A DNA stretch of 64,000 bases from Spirosoma pollinicola (GCF_002831565.1 NZ_CP025096.1:4698501-4762500); one strand, 5' to 3'. Positions 53,549 through 63,067 are shown, numbered from the stretch's first letter. Notes: generated by a model from the sequence alone, not told the origin. Numbers and translations are program-made.

Positions 53549-54661
53549 GTGCCCATTAATATCCACCATCAAATTGCCCTGACGCTTGTTCCCGGCGTTG
53601 GCAGTGTTCTTATCCGTCAATTAATCAGCTATTGCGGTTCCGCTGCCGATGTGTTTCAGGCACCTTTGGCCCGGCTGATGAAAGTGCCGGGCATTGGCGA
53701 AGTGACGGCTCGCGCTATCTTAAAACCCGGAATCTTAGCCGAAGCGGAACAGGTGGTACGACGGCTTGAAAAGTTGGGCGCTACAGCCCTTTTTTATACG
53801 GACAAAGCCTATCCAACCCGCCTTAAAACACTGTACGATGCCCCCGCCCTACTCTATTTTCAGGGAACCGGCGATCTCAATGCTACGCGCACCATCGGGC
53901 TGGTTGGCACCCGACAGGCTACTGATTATGGTCGGCGCATTACCAATGAAATTATCGAAGCGGTGGTTCCTTATAATGTGAGCGTTATTAGTGGATTAGC
54001 CTATGGCATCGACATTGCCGCCCACCGCGCCAGTCTGTCGAATGGCTTACCCACTATCGGCGTCATGGCCAGTGGTCTGGATATTATTTATCCGAATGTC
54101 CACCAGAAAACAGCTGGTGAGATGCTTATGCAAGGAGGCCTACTCACCGAAAGCCGACCCGGCACCAAACCCGACGCGCACCTCTTCCCGGCGCGGAACC
54201 GGATTATTGCGGGCTTGAGCGATGTCGTTGTTGTAGTCGAAGCGGCCGCCAAAGGAGGTGCATTGATTACGGCAGAATATGCCAATAATTACCACCGCGA
54301 GGTATTTGCGGTGCCGGGACAGTTGAACCAGGCGTTTTCGGCAGGTTGCAACAAACTCATCCGGGAGAACAAAGCGCAGATTTACACCAGCCCTAAAGAT
54401 CTGATTGAAGCACTAAACTGGGACAAAACAACGAATACCAGTCCACACAAAAACACCCTTCCGGCCTTACCTGTCGGAATCACAGAGGAAGAAAGTCAAG
54501 TGTTGGCTTTGCTTCGCCAATCGGCCGATTTACACGTTGACGAGTTGAGTTGGAAAAGCCAAATACCGATGGGTCGCCTGGCTTCTCTCCTGCTCACGCT
54601 GGAGTTTCAGGGATTTGTGCGCTCCCTGCCGGGGAAAAAATATGCAGTGGTGTACGTTTGA
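53549..54661 (+). CDS. dprA: DNA-processing protein DprA
   Basis: A 370-residue protein that loads RecA onto incoming single-stranded DNA. A helix-hairpin-helix region (LVPGVGSVLIRQLISYCG) is followed by the Rossmann-fold core: IGLVGTRQATDYGRRITNEI, SGLAYGIDIAAHRASLSNG, FPARNRIIAGLSDVVVVVEA, GALITAEYA. The C-terminus has a winged-helix domain (ADLHVDELSWKSQIPMGRLA). The start is GTG; no in-frame ATG precedes the first domain. Its presence hints at natural transformation. Confidence 0.94.
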   Translation: MPINIHHQIALTLVPGVGSVLIRQLISYCGSAADVFQAPLARLMKVPGIGEVTARAILKPGILAEAEQVVRRLEKLGATALFYTDKAYPTRLKTLYDAPALLYFQGTGDLNATRTIGLVGTRQATDYGRRITNEIIEAVVPYNVSVISGLAYGIDIAAHRASLSNGLPTIGVMASGLDIIYPNVHQKTAGEMLMQGGLLTESRPGTKPDAHLFPARNRIIAGLSDVVVVVEAAAKGGALITAEYANNYHREVFAVPGQLNQAFSAGCNKLIRENKAQIYTSPKDLIEALNWDKTTNTSPHKNTLPALPVGITEEESQVLALLRQSADLHVDELSWKSQIPMGRLASLLLTLEFQGFVRSLPGKKYAVVYV

Positions 54662-54724
54662 GGGTATTCAGGCTAGTTTATAATTCCTACTTTTATGGCT
54701 TAGTCTAAATTCTGCTCTCGTTCC

Positions 54725-55732
54725 ATGACTGCCCATCTACAAAATTTTCGACAAGCGTTTTTTTGTCTCTCGTTTAGTTTACTGGCTCTTTCTGGTTTAG
54801 CCCAAACACAGTCAACTGCAAAAAAAAGTGGAAATCCCGTTTTCCCTGGTTGGTACGCTGATCCCGAGGGCGTCATTTTTGGTAAGCAATACTGGATTTA
54901 CCCAACATACTCGGCACCGTACGAAAAACAGATTTTCTTCGATGCGTTCTCTTCACCCGATCTGGTAACCTGGACCAAGCACAGCCGCATCCTTGACTCG
55001 ACAGCCGTAAAATGGGCAAAAAAAGCCATGTGGGCACCTGCCATTATCGAGAAGGGTGGAAAATACTTTTTGTTCTTCGGTGCCAATGATATTCATGATG
55101 AGAAGAAAGAAATTGGCGGTATTGGCGTCGCCGTTGCCGATAACCCCGCCGGACCCTTCCGTGATTATTTAGGAAAACCCCTGGTCGGACAGATTCGCAA
55201 TGGCGCACAACCCATAGATCAATATGTTTTTAAAGACAAAGACGGGCAATATTATTTGCTATACGGCGGCTGGGGCCACTGTAACATTGCCCGCCTGAAA
55301 GATGATTTCACCGGTTTTCTGCCATTTCCCGACGGCACAATCTTTCGGGAAATGACACCCAAAGGGTATGTTGAAGGCCCAACCATATTTGTTCGCAAGG
55401 GTAAGTACTATTTTATGTGGTCGGAAGGCGGCTGGACAGGGCCGGATTACTCGGTGGCCTATGCCGTTGCCGATTCGCCCTTTGGTCCATTTGAACGAGT
55501 CGGTAAGATATTACAGCAAGACCCTGCTGTGGCTACCGGTGCTGGTCACCATTCGGTTATTCAGGTGCCCGGTACGGACGACTGGTACATCGTTTATCAT
55601 CGACGCCCCTTAACAGAAACCGATGGTAACCATCGCGAAACGTGTATCGACCAAATGTATTTCAATATAGATGGATCTATTAAACCTGTGAAAATTACAG
55701 TTACCGGTGTTAGCGCGAAGCCACTAAAATAA
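54725..55732 (+). CDS. Exported glycoside hydrolase family 43-type enzyme
   Basis: A 335-residue five-bladed propeller enzyme with a signal peptide ending near GLAQ (residue 27). The expected catalytic residues are visible: Asp46 (YADPEGV, base), Asp165 (PIDQYVF, pKa modulator) and Glu217 (YVEGPTIF, acid). GH43 enzymes attack arabinose- or xylose-containing glycans. An exported M81-like peptidase follows in the same direction. Confidence 0.9.
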   Translation: MTAHLQNFRQAFFCLSFSLLALSGLAQTQSTAKKSGNPVFPGWYADPEGVIFGKQYWIYPTYSAPYEKQIFFDAFSSPDLVTWTKHSRILDSTAVKWAKKAMWAPAIIEKGGKYFLFFGANDIHDEKKEIGGIGVAVADNPAGPFRDYLGKPLVGQIRNGAQPIDQYVFKDKDGQYYLLYGGWGHCNIARLKDDFTGFLPFPDGTIFREMTPKGYVEGPTIFVRKGKYYFMWSEGGWTGPDYSVAYAVADSPFGPFERVGKILQQDPAVATGAGHHSVIQVPGTDDWYIVYHRRPLTETDGNHRETCIDQMYFNIDGSIKPVKITVTGVSAKPLK

Positions 55733-55759
55733 GTTAAGAATCAGGATTAAATTAATGAA

Positions 55760-55838
55760 AAATGGATAATGTAGAATGAAAAATTGCCACGATGTAAATA
55801 TTTTACATTTTACATTCTCCATTCTACATTATCCATTT
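55760..55838. repeat. AT-rich inverted repeat, 19-bp perfect arms
   Basis: Arms 55760-55778 and 55820-55838 are exact reverse complements (AAATGGATAATGTAGAATG type) around a 41-base centre. It lies between the GH43 gene and the M81 gene, both on the plus strand, and its right half overlaps a non-functional upstream start of the M81 frame. Confidence 0.75.
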
Positions 55839-55862
55839 ACTTATTACATAATGTTTGTAACC

Positions 55863-57440
55863 ATGAAACAACTCATTTCAGGGCTGGTAGTTTGTTTTTT
55901 CGGTATTGGGTATGGTTTTGCTCAATCAACCGCGAATCCGGCATCACCAACTTTACCACGAATCGCTATTGCTGGCTTAGGCATCGAATCCAGTACTTTT
56001 TCTCCGGCCGTTACCCACGAGGAAGCCTTTCACGCGCGTTATGGCCCCGAGGTGTTCAATGCCTATCCGTTTATGATGCCCGTATCTCCCCTGCGCAAAA
56101 AAGCAATCTGGCTTCCTGCTATCGTAGGGAAATCGCTTCCCGGTGGCGCTGTAACCCGAGAAGCTTATGAATCACTGGTAAAAAAAACCCTGGACTCGCT
56201 CAAAAAATACGGCCCTTATGATGGCCTTTATTTCGACATTCACGGCGCCATGAGTGTCGTGGGTCTCGACGATCCCGAAGGCGATTTCATTACCCGAATC
56301 CGAAAAGTTATTGGCTACAAAACACTCGTTTCCACATCAATGGATTTGCATGGTAATGTATCCTGGCGATTGGCCCAGAATTCAGATTTGATTACCTGCT
56401 ACCGAATGGCCCCTCATGAAGATGCCATGCAAACCAAAGAACGTGCGGTGGCCCATTTGCTGGAGCGCATTCAGAATGGAAAAGGCAAACCCGCCTACAA
56501 AGTTTGGATACCGGTACCAATCCTGTTGCCGGGCGAAAAAACGAGTACCCGCATCGAACCAGGCAAGAGTCTTTACAGTGAGGTAGAGCCACTTGCCGAT
56601 CATCAGCCTGGCATTGTCGACGCAGCCATCTGGATAGGCTACGCCTGGGCAGATGAGCCCCGCAATCATGCCGTTGTGATGGTTACCGGCGATGACAAGG
56701 CAAAAGTGACCCAGGCCGCCGAAAAACTAGCCCTTGATTTCTGGAATGTACGAAATCAGTTCGGCTTTGTGGCCCCTACCGGTACGCTGGAGAAGTGTCT
56801 GGCGAATGCGCTGGCCAGCAAAAAACACCCTTTCTTTATTAGTGATACCGGCGACAATCCAACGGCCGGTGGAGCGGGCGACGTGACCTGGACGCTCACG
56901 CAGCTATTGGCTCGTCCGGAGTTTCAGCGGGAAGACGGCCCTTCGCTGATCTATGCATCCATCCCCGATCCGGAGTTGGTAAAAAAAGCGATAGCCGCCG
57001 GTGTGGGTGGCCATGTTGATGGTGTTGCAGGCGCTCGAGTCGATGCCCGTTTTGCTCCGCCCGTTAAGCTAAAAGGAACAGTAGAATCTATCGTTCGCGG
57101 AGACAAAGATGCTGAGGTAGAGGTGGTTGTAAAGATGGGAAGCGTACATGTTATTGTCACCCAAAAACGGAAGCCCTACCACAAGGAAATTGATTTCACC
57201 CGGCTTGGTCTCAAACCCCGGCAAGCCAATATTGTTGTGGTAAAGATTGGGTATCTCGAACCTGAACTGTATGCCATGCAGGCCGATTGGATTATGGCCT
57301 TAACACCAGGTGGCGTGAATCAGGATTTAGCCCGATTGCCCTATAAGCGAATTAAGCGGCCGATGTTCCCATTCGATAACGACATGAAAAAACCAGACCT
57401 GTCGGCTCAGTTTGTGCCCCTTTCCGGTACAACCAACTAA
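55863..57440 (+). CDS. Exported M81-family (MlrC-like) metallopeptidase
   Basis: A 525-residue protein (ATG 55863; longer in-frame starts have no signal-like sequence). The signal peptide ends near GYGFAQS. ESSTFSPAVTHEEAF opens the mature domain; YFDIHGAMSV, STSMDLHGNVS and RMAPHEDAMQT carry the likely metal-binding residues; ISDTGDNPTAGGAGD is the second conserved block. MlrC cleaves small peptides, such as microcystin breakdown products in one known case; here the natural substrate is unknown. Confidence 0.9.
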   Translation: MKQLISGLVVCFFGIGYGFAQSTANPASPTLPRIAIAGLGIESSTFSPAVTHEEAFHARYGPEVFNAYPFMMPVSPLRKKAIWLPAIVGKSLPGGAVTREAYESLVKKTLDSLKKYGPYDGLYFDIHGAMSVVGLDDPEGDFITRIRKVIGYKTLVSTSMDLHGNVSWRLAQNSDLITCYRMAPHEDAMQTKERAVAHLLERIQNGKGKPAYKVWIPVPILLPGEKTSTRIEPGKSLYSEVEPLADHQPGIVDAAIWIGYAWADEPRNHAVVMVTGDDKAKVTQAAEKLALDFWNVRNQFGFVAPTGTLEKCLANALASKKHPFFISDTGDNPTAGGAGDVTWTLTQLLARPEFQREDGPSLIYASIPDPELVKKAIAAGVGGHVDGVAGARVDARFAPPVKLKGTVESIVRGDKDAEVEVVVKMGSVHVIVTQKRKPYHKEIDFTRLGLKPRQANIVVVKIGYLEPELYAMQADWIMALTPGGVNQDLARLPYKRIKRPMFPFDNDMKKPDLSAQFVPLSGTTN

Positions 57441-57454
57441 GCTTGTACAAAGAC

Positions 57455-58759
57455 TTAAGCAGGAAAATACACGGTGAAGGTTGCGCCCTGGCCCGGTTGA
57501 CTCGTAGCTGTAATTCCTCCGCCATGATTAGCGGCAACTTTCTCGCAGATGGCTAAGCCAATACCCGTTCCTGCAAATTCGTTTTTGCCATGAAGCCGCT
57601 GAAAAACATGGAATATTCGGTCAATGTATTTCTCATCAAAGCCGATTCCATTGTCTGTTATGCTGATTCTGTAATAAACGTTTGCCAATGGAGTAGGCCG
57701 GATCAGTTCAGGTAACTCACTTGACTCGATCCGCTCACTTTCGACTCGAATGACTGGAGAAACATCAAGTCGCCGAAACTTCAGGGCATTGCTGAACAAA
57801 TTCTGGAATAGCTGCTCCAATTGAGACTGGTCGCCTTTTATGTTCGGTAAATCATCTATTTCAAACAGAGCATTTGTTTCCTGGATACGCAGGTCTAAAT
57901 CGGAAAGAACCGTGTTGACTACTTGATTCAGATCGACAGACGTTGTTGTGTCGCGCCGGGTAGATATTCGGGAGAAGCTAAGCAAGTCTTTAATCAGCGT
58001 TGACATTCGACTGGCCGCCAACTGCATACGCTCCAGATAACCGACGCCCTCGCCCAACTGGTCAGCATATTGACGATGCAGCAAGTCGCCAAATTGCTGC
58101 ACCTTCCGTAAGGGTTCCTGCAAATCGTGGGAAGCTATGTAAGCAAATTGCTGAAGGTTAGTATTGGATCGGTTCAGTGCCTGGTTACTTACTTCCAGGG
58201 CAGTGATCGTCTGGGTAAGCTGTTCATTGTTGACTTTTAATAGTTGCTGGGTTTCTTTCTGAATGGTCAGATCAGTCAATATAACACTCAGACACGTTCC
58301 GCCATCCAGTTCCAGAACCGTTGCCGAAAGCAGGCAGGGAACCAGATTTCCGCCCGAACTGATCAGTGCTACATCAAGCTTCCACTTACCAGTCCAATGA
58401 TCTGCCAATAACGAATCGAACTCTATCCGACTGGTAGGCGCAATAAACTCGGCAAAACTTATACCCAAAACGCTGGACAAAGGCAACTTTATCATAGCGG
58501 CAAAAGCGGAGTTGCCATATAAAATAAGGCCATCCTGATTGAGCGTTACCGCCCCTTCATTCATCGTCTCTATAAAAACACGGTAGGTATGGTCGGCTGT
58601 TTTGAGCGTATACAACTCATGTCCGGCTGCTCCCTGAACAACCAGCGCATCAACTTGTCCGCTACGAATCGCCTGAATAGTTTCTGTGGCTTCATCGAGT
58701 TGCCAGCGTAGCGCTTCATTTTCCGCTACTAATTGCTCGTATGTTTTCGACCCGTTCAT
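57455..58759 (-). CDS. Cytoplasmic PAS-domain histidine kinase linked to kaiBC
   Basis: A 434-residue kinase without membrane helices. Residues about 5-55 are a coiled coil (LDEATETIQAIRSGQVDALV) typical of kinases beside kaiC; a PAS domain covers about 58-165; a second coiled coil follows; HisKA has the phospho-acceptor His211 in SHDLQEPL; the ATPase domain has NLFSNALKF, DNGIGFD and GTGIGLAI. It overlaps kaiB2 by one base. It could pass the KaiC state to an unseen response regulator, since none is in the operon. Confidence 0.9.
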   Translation of the reverse strand: MNGSKTYEQLVAENEALRWQLDEATETIQAIRSGQVDALVVQGAAGHELYTLKTADHTYRVFIETMNEGAVTLNQDGLILYGNSAFAAMIKLPLSSVLGISFAEFIAPTSRIEFDSLLADHWTGKWKLDVALISSGGNLVPCLLSATVLELDGGTCLSVILTDLTIQKETQQLLKVNNEQLTQTITALEVSNQALNRSNTNLQQFAYIASHDLQEPLRKVQQFGDLLHRQYADQLGEGVGYLERMQLAASRMSTLIKDLLSFSRISTRRDTTTSVDLNQVVNTVLSDLDLRIQETNALFEIDDLPNIKGDQSQLEQLFQNLFSNALKFRRLDVSPVIRVESERIESSELPELIRPTPLANVYYRISITDNGIGFDEKYIDRIFHVFQRLHGKNEFAGTGIGLAICEKVAANHGGGITATSQPGQGATFTVYFPA

Positions 58760-59082
58760 TAATCTAGGCTAGTGACTCCTAATCCGTTCAGTACCTTTTG
58801 GGTGTTAGACAAATCACCTATAAACCGGCGTTCAGGTAAAGGAAATCGTTTAATCAGCAAGGGCAGTGCAATAAGTTGTTCCCGTTCGGCCAGTTCTTTT
58901 TGCTGATGCACATCAATAATTTCAAGGTCGAATTGACCAGGTAAGTACTGCTCACAAATGTGTTTAAGATTGGCAATTGCCCGGATTGAATTCAGCGACG
59001 CCCCCGTGACAAATAAATGCAATACGTAGTGCTGGCCCTGGCCATCCGGATGAAACTCCTCTGATCGTGATGGCTCTTTCAT
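58759..59082 (-). CDS. kaiB: KaiB-like protein, divergent copy
   Basis: A 107-residue thioredoxin-like KaiB homologue (LHLFVTGASLNSIRAIANLK; LEIIDVHQQKELAEREQLIA; FIGDLSNTQKVL). It starts the base after the previous kaiB ends. It differs from canonical KaiB more than its neighbour does (for example ALPLLIKRFP for ATPTLAKVLP), and it has an N-terminal extension of about 18 residues. Sits between kaiB1 and the kinase, so it may bind the kinase as in other KaiB/SasA systems. Confidence 0.9.
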   Translation of the reverse strand: MKEPSRSEEFHPDGQGQHYVLHLFVTGASLNSIRAIANLKHICEQYLPGQFDLEIIDVHQQKELAEREQLIALPLLIKRFPLPERRFIGDLSNTQKVLNGLGVTSLD

Positions 59083-59376
59083 TTACTTAACAGTTGGGCG
59101 GATATTTAATCCAACCAACACTTTTTCTTCATTCGACAAGTCGCCTATGATCTTACGAATAGGCTCAGGCACCTTTTTAACCAGCGTTGGAACGGCCAGA
59201 ATCTGGTCACCCTCAGCCAGCTGCGGTTGCACCCGTAAATCAATAACTTCAATGACATATTTCCCTTTCAAGTGCTCTTCGCAGTACTTTTTCAAATTGC
59301 TCAGAGCTAATTGAGATTTGGGCGTATTACCGGCAATGTAGAGTCGCAGCTCCCAGATTTCTTCGTTTGTTTCCAT
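59083..59376 (-). CDS. kaiB: KaiB protein, canonical-type copy
   Basis: A 97-residue Kai[41 protein letters not shown] and the end [16 protein letters not shown] are close to cyanobacterial KaiB, including the GDLS segment in the part that switches fold. In cyanobacteria KaiB binds the CI ring of KaiC and helps reset its phosphorylation. 28 bases separate it from kaiC. Confidence 0.93.
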   Translation of the reverse strand: METNEEIWELRLYIAGNTPKSQLALSNLKKYCEEHLKGKYVIEVIDLRVQPQLAEGDQILAVPTLVKKVPEPIRKIIGDLSNEEKVLVGLNIRPTVK

Positions 59377-59404
59377 TCACTATTTGTCATTCAGACCAAC
59401 TGCC

Positions 59405-61108
59405 TTATTCATTATGCCGACTTCGGGTTACCTCCTCCCGGTTTTTCGCCAATACCTCCTTCCGGAGTTCATCATCTACATAGGTTTTATTCAACTCATC
59501 CTGTACAGATTCAAACTCCTCCTGCAGACTGGCTATTTTTGCTTCCAGAACCAGGCGTTTACGCTCAATTTCACGGTCTTTACGGCTCAGAGCGTGTTTC
59601 CGCAGAACAAGCCCTGTTTCTTCTTCCAGTTGCTGAGCCACTCGGGCAGAACCTGTCAGAACACCTTCTATCCCCAAATAAACGTCAACAAGATTAATTC
59701 CATGATCGGTAATAATAAACTCCCTAACCTGATTGGAATGTTTCATGCCGCGCGATTTCATGATGTACAATCCCCGGTTTCGTTCCCCATTCATTTCAAT
59801 GTCTTTAACCTGTAGCCAGGCATCGACCAACGACGAAACTCCTTCATCGGTCTGTTCATTAACTAGACTGTTCAGGGAGAGAGCCGTGAACATAACGGTT
59901 ATTTGTTCAGCCTGCAAAAAATCAATTAACCGGATCAACATCGACTTAACATCACTTACCGACCCAACGGTAATCAGATTAGTTATTGGATCGATTATCA
60001 CAACAGTAGGCTTAAATTCCTGAATTTGTTTGTGAATCGCCACCAGATGCATCTCCAGCCCATTTAGTGTTGGACGGGCCGCCTGAAAGGCCAGCAAACC
60101 ATCATCAATATGTTGCTGGAGATCAAGCCCGATCGAGTGCATGTTGCGAGTAATTTGCTGCGGAGACTCCTCAAACGCAAAATAGATGCACCGTTCCTTT
60201 CGCTGGCAGGTCTGGTCGGCAAAAGTAGCGGCAATACTGGTTTTACCGGTACCTGCCGTACCCGATACCAGAATGCTGCTTCCTTTGAAAAATCCCTGCC
60301 CATCGAGCATTTTATCCAGCGCCTGAATTCCGGATGATATACGCTCAGACGATACGGGATGATTCAGTGTCAGGGAGGTTACTGGCAGAACTGAAATGCC
60401 CGTTTCGTCGATCAGGAATGGGTATTCATTGGTACCGTGAATCGATCCACGGTACTTGATAATACGTAGTAAGCGGGTTGAAATTTGATTTTTGACCCGG
60501 TGATCGAGCAGAATTACGCAATCCGATACATACTCCTCCAGTCCCTGTCGGGTTAAAGAGCCCTCCCCTTTTTCGCCAGTAATAATTGTTGTTACCTTTT
60601 TTTCTTTAAGCCACTCAAAAAGTCGTCTTAACTCAGCCCGCAGAATGCTCTGATTGGTTAGGCCGGCAAACAGATTCTCAATTGTATCCAGCACAACCCG
60701 TTTAGCCCCGATACTGTCGATCGCGTAACCTAGTCGAATAAATAAACCATCCAGATCATATTCGCCGGTTTCTTCGATTTCACTCCGTTCAATACGGACA
60801 TGGTCGAGTTTGATCAGTTTCTCTCTCTGTAACTGATCGAGATCGAAGCCCAGCGACGTCACGTTTAACGCCAGTTCCTCACTTTTTTCTTCAAACGCCA
60901 TGAACACGCCTGGTTCATTGAACTCCATTGCTCCCCGAACAATGAACTCGATAGAGAACAGCGTTTTTCCGCTGCCTGCACTTCCGCAAATTAGCGTAGG
61001 TCGTCCGGCGGGAAGCCCCCCGGATGTTATTTCGTCCAGTCCCCGAATACCGGTCCGGGATTTGGGAAGAGATGTCAATGGTCGTTTCGGTTGATCAGGT
61101 AAACTCAT
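59405..61108 (-). CDS. kaiC: KaiC-like double RecA-fold ATPase
   Basis: A 567-residue protein (ATG 61108; an upstream start only adds seven residues). The CI domain has P-loop GSAGSGKT (42-49) and Glu73/Glu74; the CII domain has GTAGTGKT (283-290) and Glu313/Glu314. The CII phosphorylation sites seem kept: Thr420, Ser425 and Ser426 sit where cyanobacterial KaiC has Thr426, Ser431 and Thr432. After residue 490, a coiled coil of about 75 residues replaces the normal tail that binds KaiA; no kaiA is near. Probably an autokinase that works with the two KaiB proteins and the kinase downstream. Confidence 0.94.
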   Translation of the reverse strand: MSLPDQPKRPLTSLPKSRTGIRGLDEITSGGLPAGRPTLICGSAGSGKTLFSIEFIVRGAMEFNEPGVFMAFEEKSEELALNVTSLGFDLDQLQREKLIKLDHVRIERSEIEETGEYDLDGLFIRLGYAIDSIGAKRVVLDTIENLFAGLTNQSILRAELRRLFEWLKEKKVTTIITGEKGEGSLTRQGLEEYVSDCVILLDHRVKNQISTRLLRIIKYRGSIHGTNEYPFLIDETGISVLPVTSLTLNHPVSSERISSGIQALDKMLDGQGFFKGSSILVSGTAGTGKTSIAATFADQTCQRKERCIYFAFEESPQQITRNMHSIGLDLQQHIDDGLLAFQAARPTLNGLEMHLVAIHKQIQEFKPTVVIIDPITNLITVGSVSDVKSMLIRLIDFLQAEQITVMFTALSLNSLVNEQTDEGVSSLVDAWLQVKDIEMNGERNRGLYIMKSRGMKHSNQVREFIITDHGINLVDVYLGIEGVLTGSARVAQQLEEETGLVLRKHALSRKDREIERKRLVLEAKIASLQEEFESVQDELNKTYVDDELRKEVLAKNREEVTRSRHNE

Positions 61109-61503
61109 GCACGTAGAAAAGGAGACCAATCAGGTTCAGTAGAAGAAAGAGAGACATATACCCAACACATAGAAGCAGTAGAATACAGGCTTTTTTTACT
61201 AGATTATTGTCTGCGCCTTCCGGGTCAATTAAGGTATATGGATGTTTATATATACTAAAAAAGCACAAAAAGGTTTGTGGAATATAGGTTAGAAACGTTT
61301 ACGGACTGTTTAACAGTATACTTCCTTATTTCGACACAACTCACATTCGTTTGTAGGCTAATTGAATTAACTAAAACGAAATTAGCTACAAAAGAAGTTA
61401 TTGACCAAGTTGCGCCGATGTAAAAAAGCTTTGATTGGGTTAATAACGTCTTGAGGGTGGGCAAATAACCCGCTACGCAAGGCGCATGTTGAATTTGATC
61501 CGG
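61109..61503. other. 395-base intergenic region without a credible gene
   Basis: AT-rich spacer upstream of kaiC and downstream (by strand) of the monooxygenase gene start. A 69-codon frame on the minus strand (61255-61464) shows no domain-like pattern. No match to the TAnnTTTG promoter was found for kaiC here; the small palindrome ACTGTT-T-AACAGT lies at 61305-61317. Regulatory DNA for the kai operon is the natural guess. Confidence 0.5.
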
Positions 61504-62967
61504 TCAATTGACTACCTGATAATCCGATAAGGTGAACCGGCTGGTGAGCCTACGAAAATGGGTATTCAACCGAGGGTATAATGTCGTGTTTTTACCAGCT
61601 TCATTGACGTACCAGCTTCGGCAGCCCGTTCTCCACACGGTTCCTTCAAATTGCTGTTGAAGGCGTCGATTATACGCTGTTTGAACAGGCTCTTTCACAT
61701 CCAGATACCCCCGCTCTCCTAAACAGTTTATTTGACGGATATAACGCATGATATAATTCATCTGCGATTCCATGATGTGTAATACTGAATTATGGCCTAA
61801 CCCGGTGTTTGGTCCCAGAAGAAAGGCCAGATTTGGAAAATTGGCCGTTGTAATGCCTTTATAGGATTCACCGCCCGTCTTTCTCCAAACGTCGAACAAG
61901 TTCTCATTCGTTTTACCAATAATTTGAATAGAAAAATTCAGATCGGCTACATGAAAACCCGTTCCTAAAATAACGATATCAACAGGGTATTCCTGACCAG
62001 TTTTCGTTTTGATTCCGGTTTCGGTAAACACATCAATATTTTCCGTAACTAGCTGAACATTAGGTCGATTAAAAGTCGGATAAAAATCGTCAGACTTCAA
62101 AATACGTTTACATCCAATTGTATAGTCAGGGGTTAGTTTTTTTCTAATGTTGGCGTCATTTACTTCATCAGCTAACTTCTTCATGGAAATTCGCTTCATG
62201 AGGGCATTGATCCAGGTAGACCCGATAAACCCCAGCCCAATCAATTCATTTAACCAGAAGATCGACTCCCGTTGCAGTTTCATAAAAAGAGGAAAGCGTT
62301 TGAATCGCTGTTGGGCGGCTTCAGAAATAGAGCTATCCAGCCGGTAGCTGATCCAGGCTGGGGTACGCTGAAAAACCAGTAAGGATTTTACCTGTGCCGC
62401 AATGCTGGGTACTAGTTGAACAGCGCTGGCCCCGGTACCAATCACAGCCACATTTTTACCAGTCAAGCTGCAACCAGTATCCCACTGCGCCGAATGAAAT
62501 ACCTTCCCCAAAAACGTATTCAGGCCCTGGAAAGCAGGAATATGGGGACGATTCAGCGGACCCAGTGCTGCCAGTAAAATTTTAACCGTTGTAGTTGTGT
62601 TATAAGCATCCGTGAGTTGCCAGCAACCATTCTCCTCAATGAACCGTGCCTCCACAATGTCGGTATTGAACCGAATATGATTTCTCAATTTATTCCGGTC
62701 AACTACTGTCTGTATATAGGCCAGAATATCAGGTTGGGTCGCATATAAATTTTTCCAGTTGGGGTTAGGTTCATCGGCAAACGAATACAGGTGCGAGGCC
62801 ACATCACAGGCACACCCTGGATACAGATTGTCCCGCCAGGTCCCTCCCACGTCGGCGGCTCTCTCAAAAATCACAAACGATTCTTTCTGATTTTTTTTCA
62901 GTCGCAAAGCCGCAACCAATCCGGCAAATCCGGCGCCAATAATACCAACCTGAAAGTCCGGTTCCAT
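61504..62967 (-). CDS. Flavin-containing monooxygenase
   Basis: A 487-residue FAD/NADPH enzyme. GIIGAGFAG (residues 8-16) is the FAD-binding fingerprint; VAVIGTGASAVQL is the NADPH one; FLGKVFHSAQW matches the FMO/Baeyer-Villiger FxGxxxHxxxW motif. ILGTGFHVADLNF also fits. Oxygenates small nucleophiles or ketones; the substrate is unknown. It is transcribed toward kaiC but is separated by the 395-base spacer. Confidence 0.9.
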   Translation of the reverse strand: MEPDFQVGIIGAGFAGLVAALRLKKNQKESFVIFERAADVGGTWRDNLYPGCACDVASHLYSFADEPNPNWKNLYATQPDILAYIQTVVDRNKLRNHIRFNTDIVEARFIEENGCWQLTDAYNTTTTVKILLAALGPLNRPHIPAFQGLNTFLGKVFHSAQWDTGCSLTGKNVAVIGTGASAVQLVPSIAAQVKSLLVFQRTPAWISYRLDSSISEAAQQRFKRFPLFMKLQRESIFWLNELIGLGFIGSTWINALMKRISMKKLADEVNDANIRKKLTPDYTIGCKRILKSDDFYPTFNRPNVQLVTENIDVFTETGIKTKTGQEYPVDIVILGTGFHVADLNFSIQIIGKTNENLFDVWRKTGGESYKGITTANFPNLAFLLGPNTGLGHNSVLHIMESQMNYIMRYIRQINCLGERGYLDVKEPVQTAYNRRLQQQFEGTVWRTGCRSWYVNEAGKNTTLYPRLNTHFRRLTSRFTLSDYQVVN

Positions 62968-63034
62968 CGTATCTTAGAGTAAGAAAGTGGTTGTTTACAA
63001 TTCTAACCAAACTTTTGACAGTACCCCTAAAAAC

Positions 63035-63067
63035 AACATCCCGAAAGGTATAAACTTTCGGGATGTT
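63035..63067 (-). terminator. Intrinsic terminator of the YfhO-like gene
   Basis: Perfect stem AACATCCCGAAAG (63035-63047) with CTTTCGGGATGTT (63055-63067) and a seven-base loop. On the minus strand it is followed by GTTTTTAG. It lies 48 bases after the stop of the minus-strand gene at 63115. Confidence 0.8.

Noticed and set aside
55776..55862. Upstream N-terminal extension of the M81 peptidase
   Set aside because: The added residues are encoded by the right half of an inverted repeat, and ATG 55863 gives a proper signal peptide.
61255..61464. 69-codon minus-strand frame upstream of kaiC
   Set aside because: AT-rich spacer, no start context, no recognisable motif and an unusual composition (many Ser, Val and Asn in no order).
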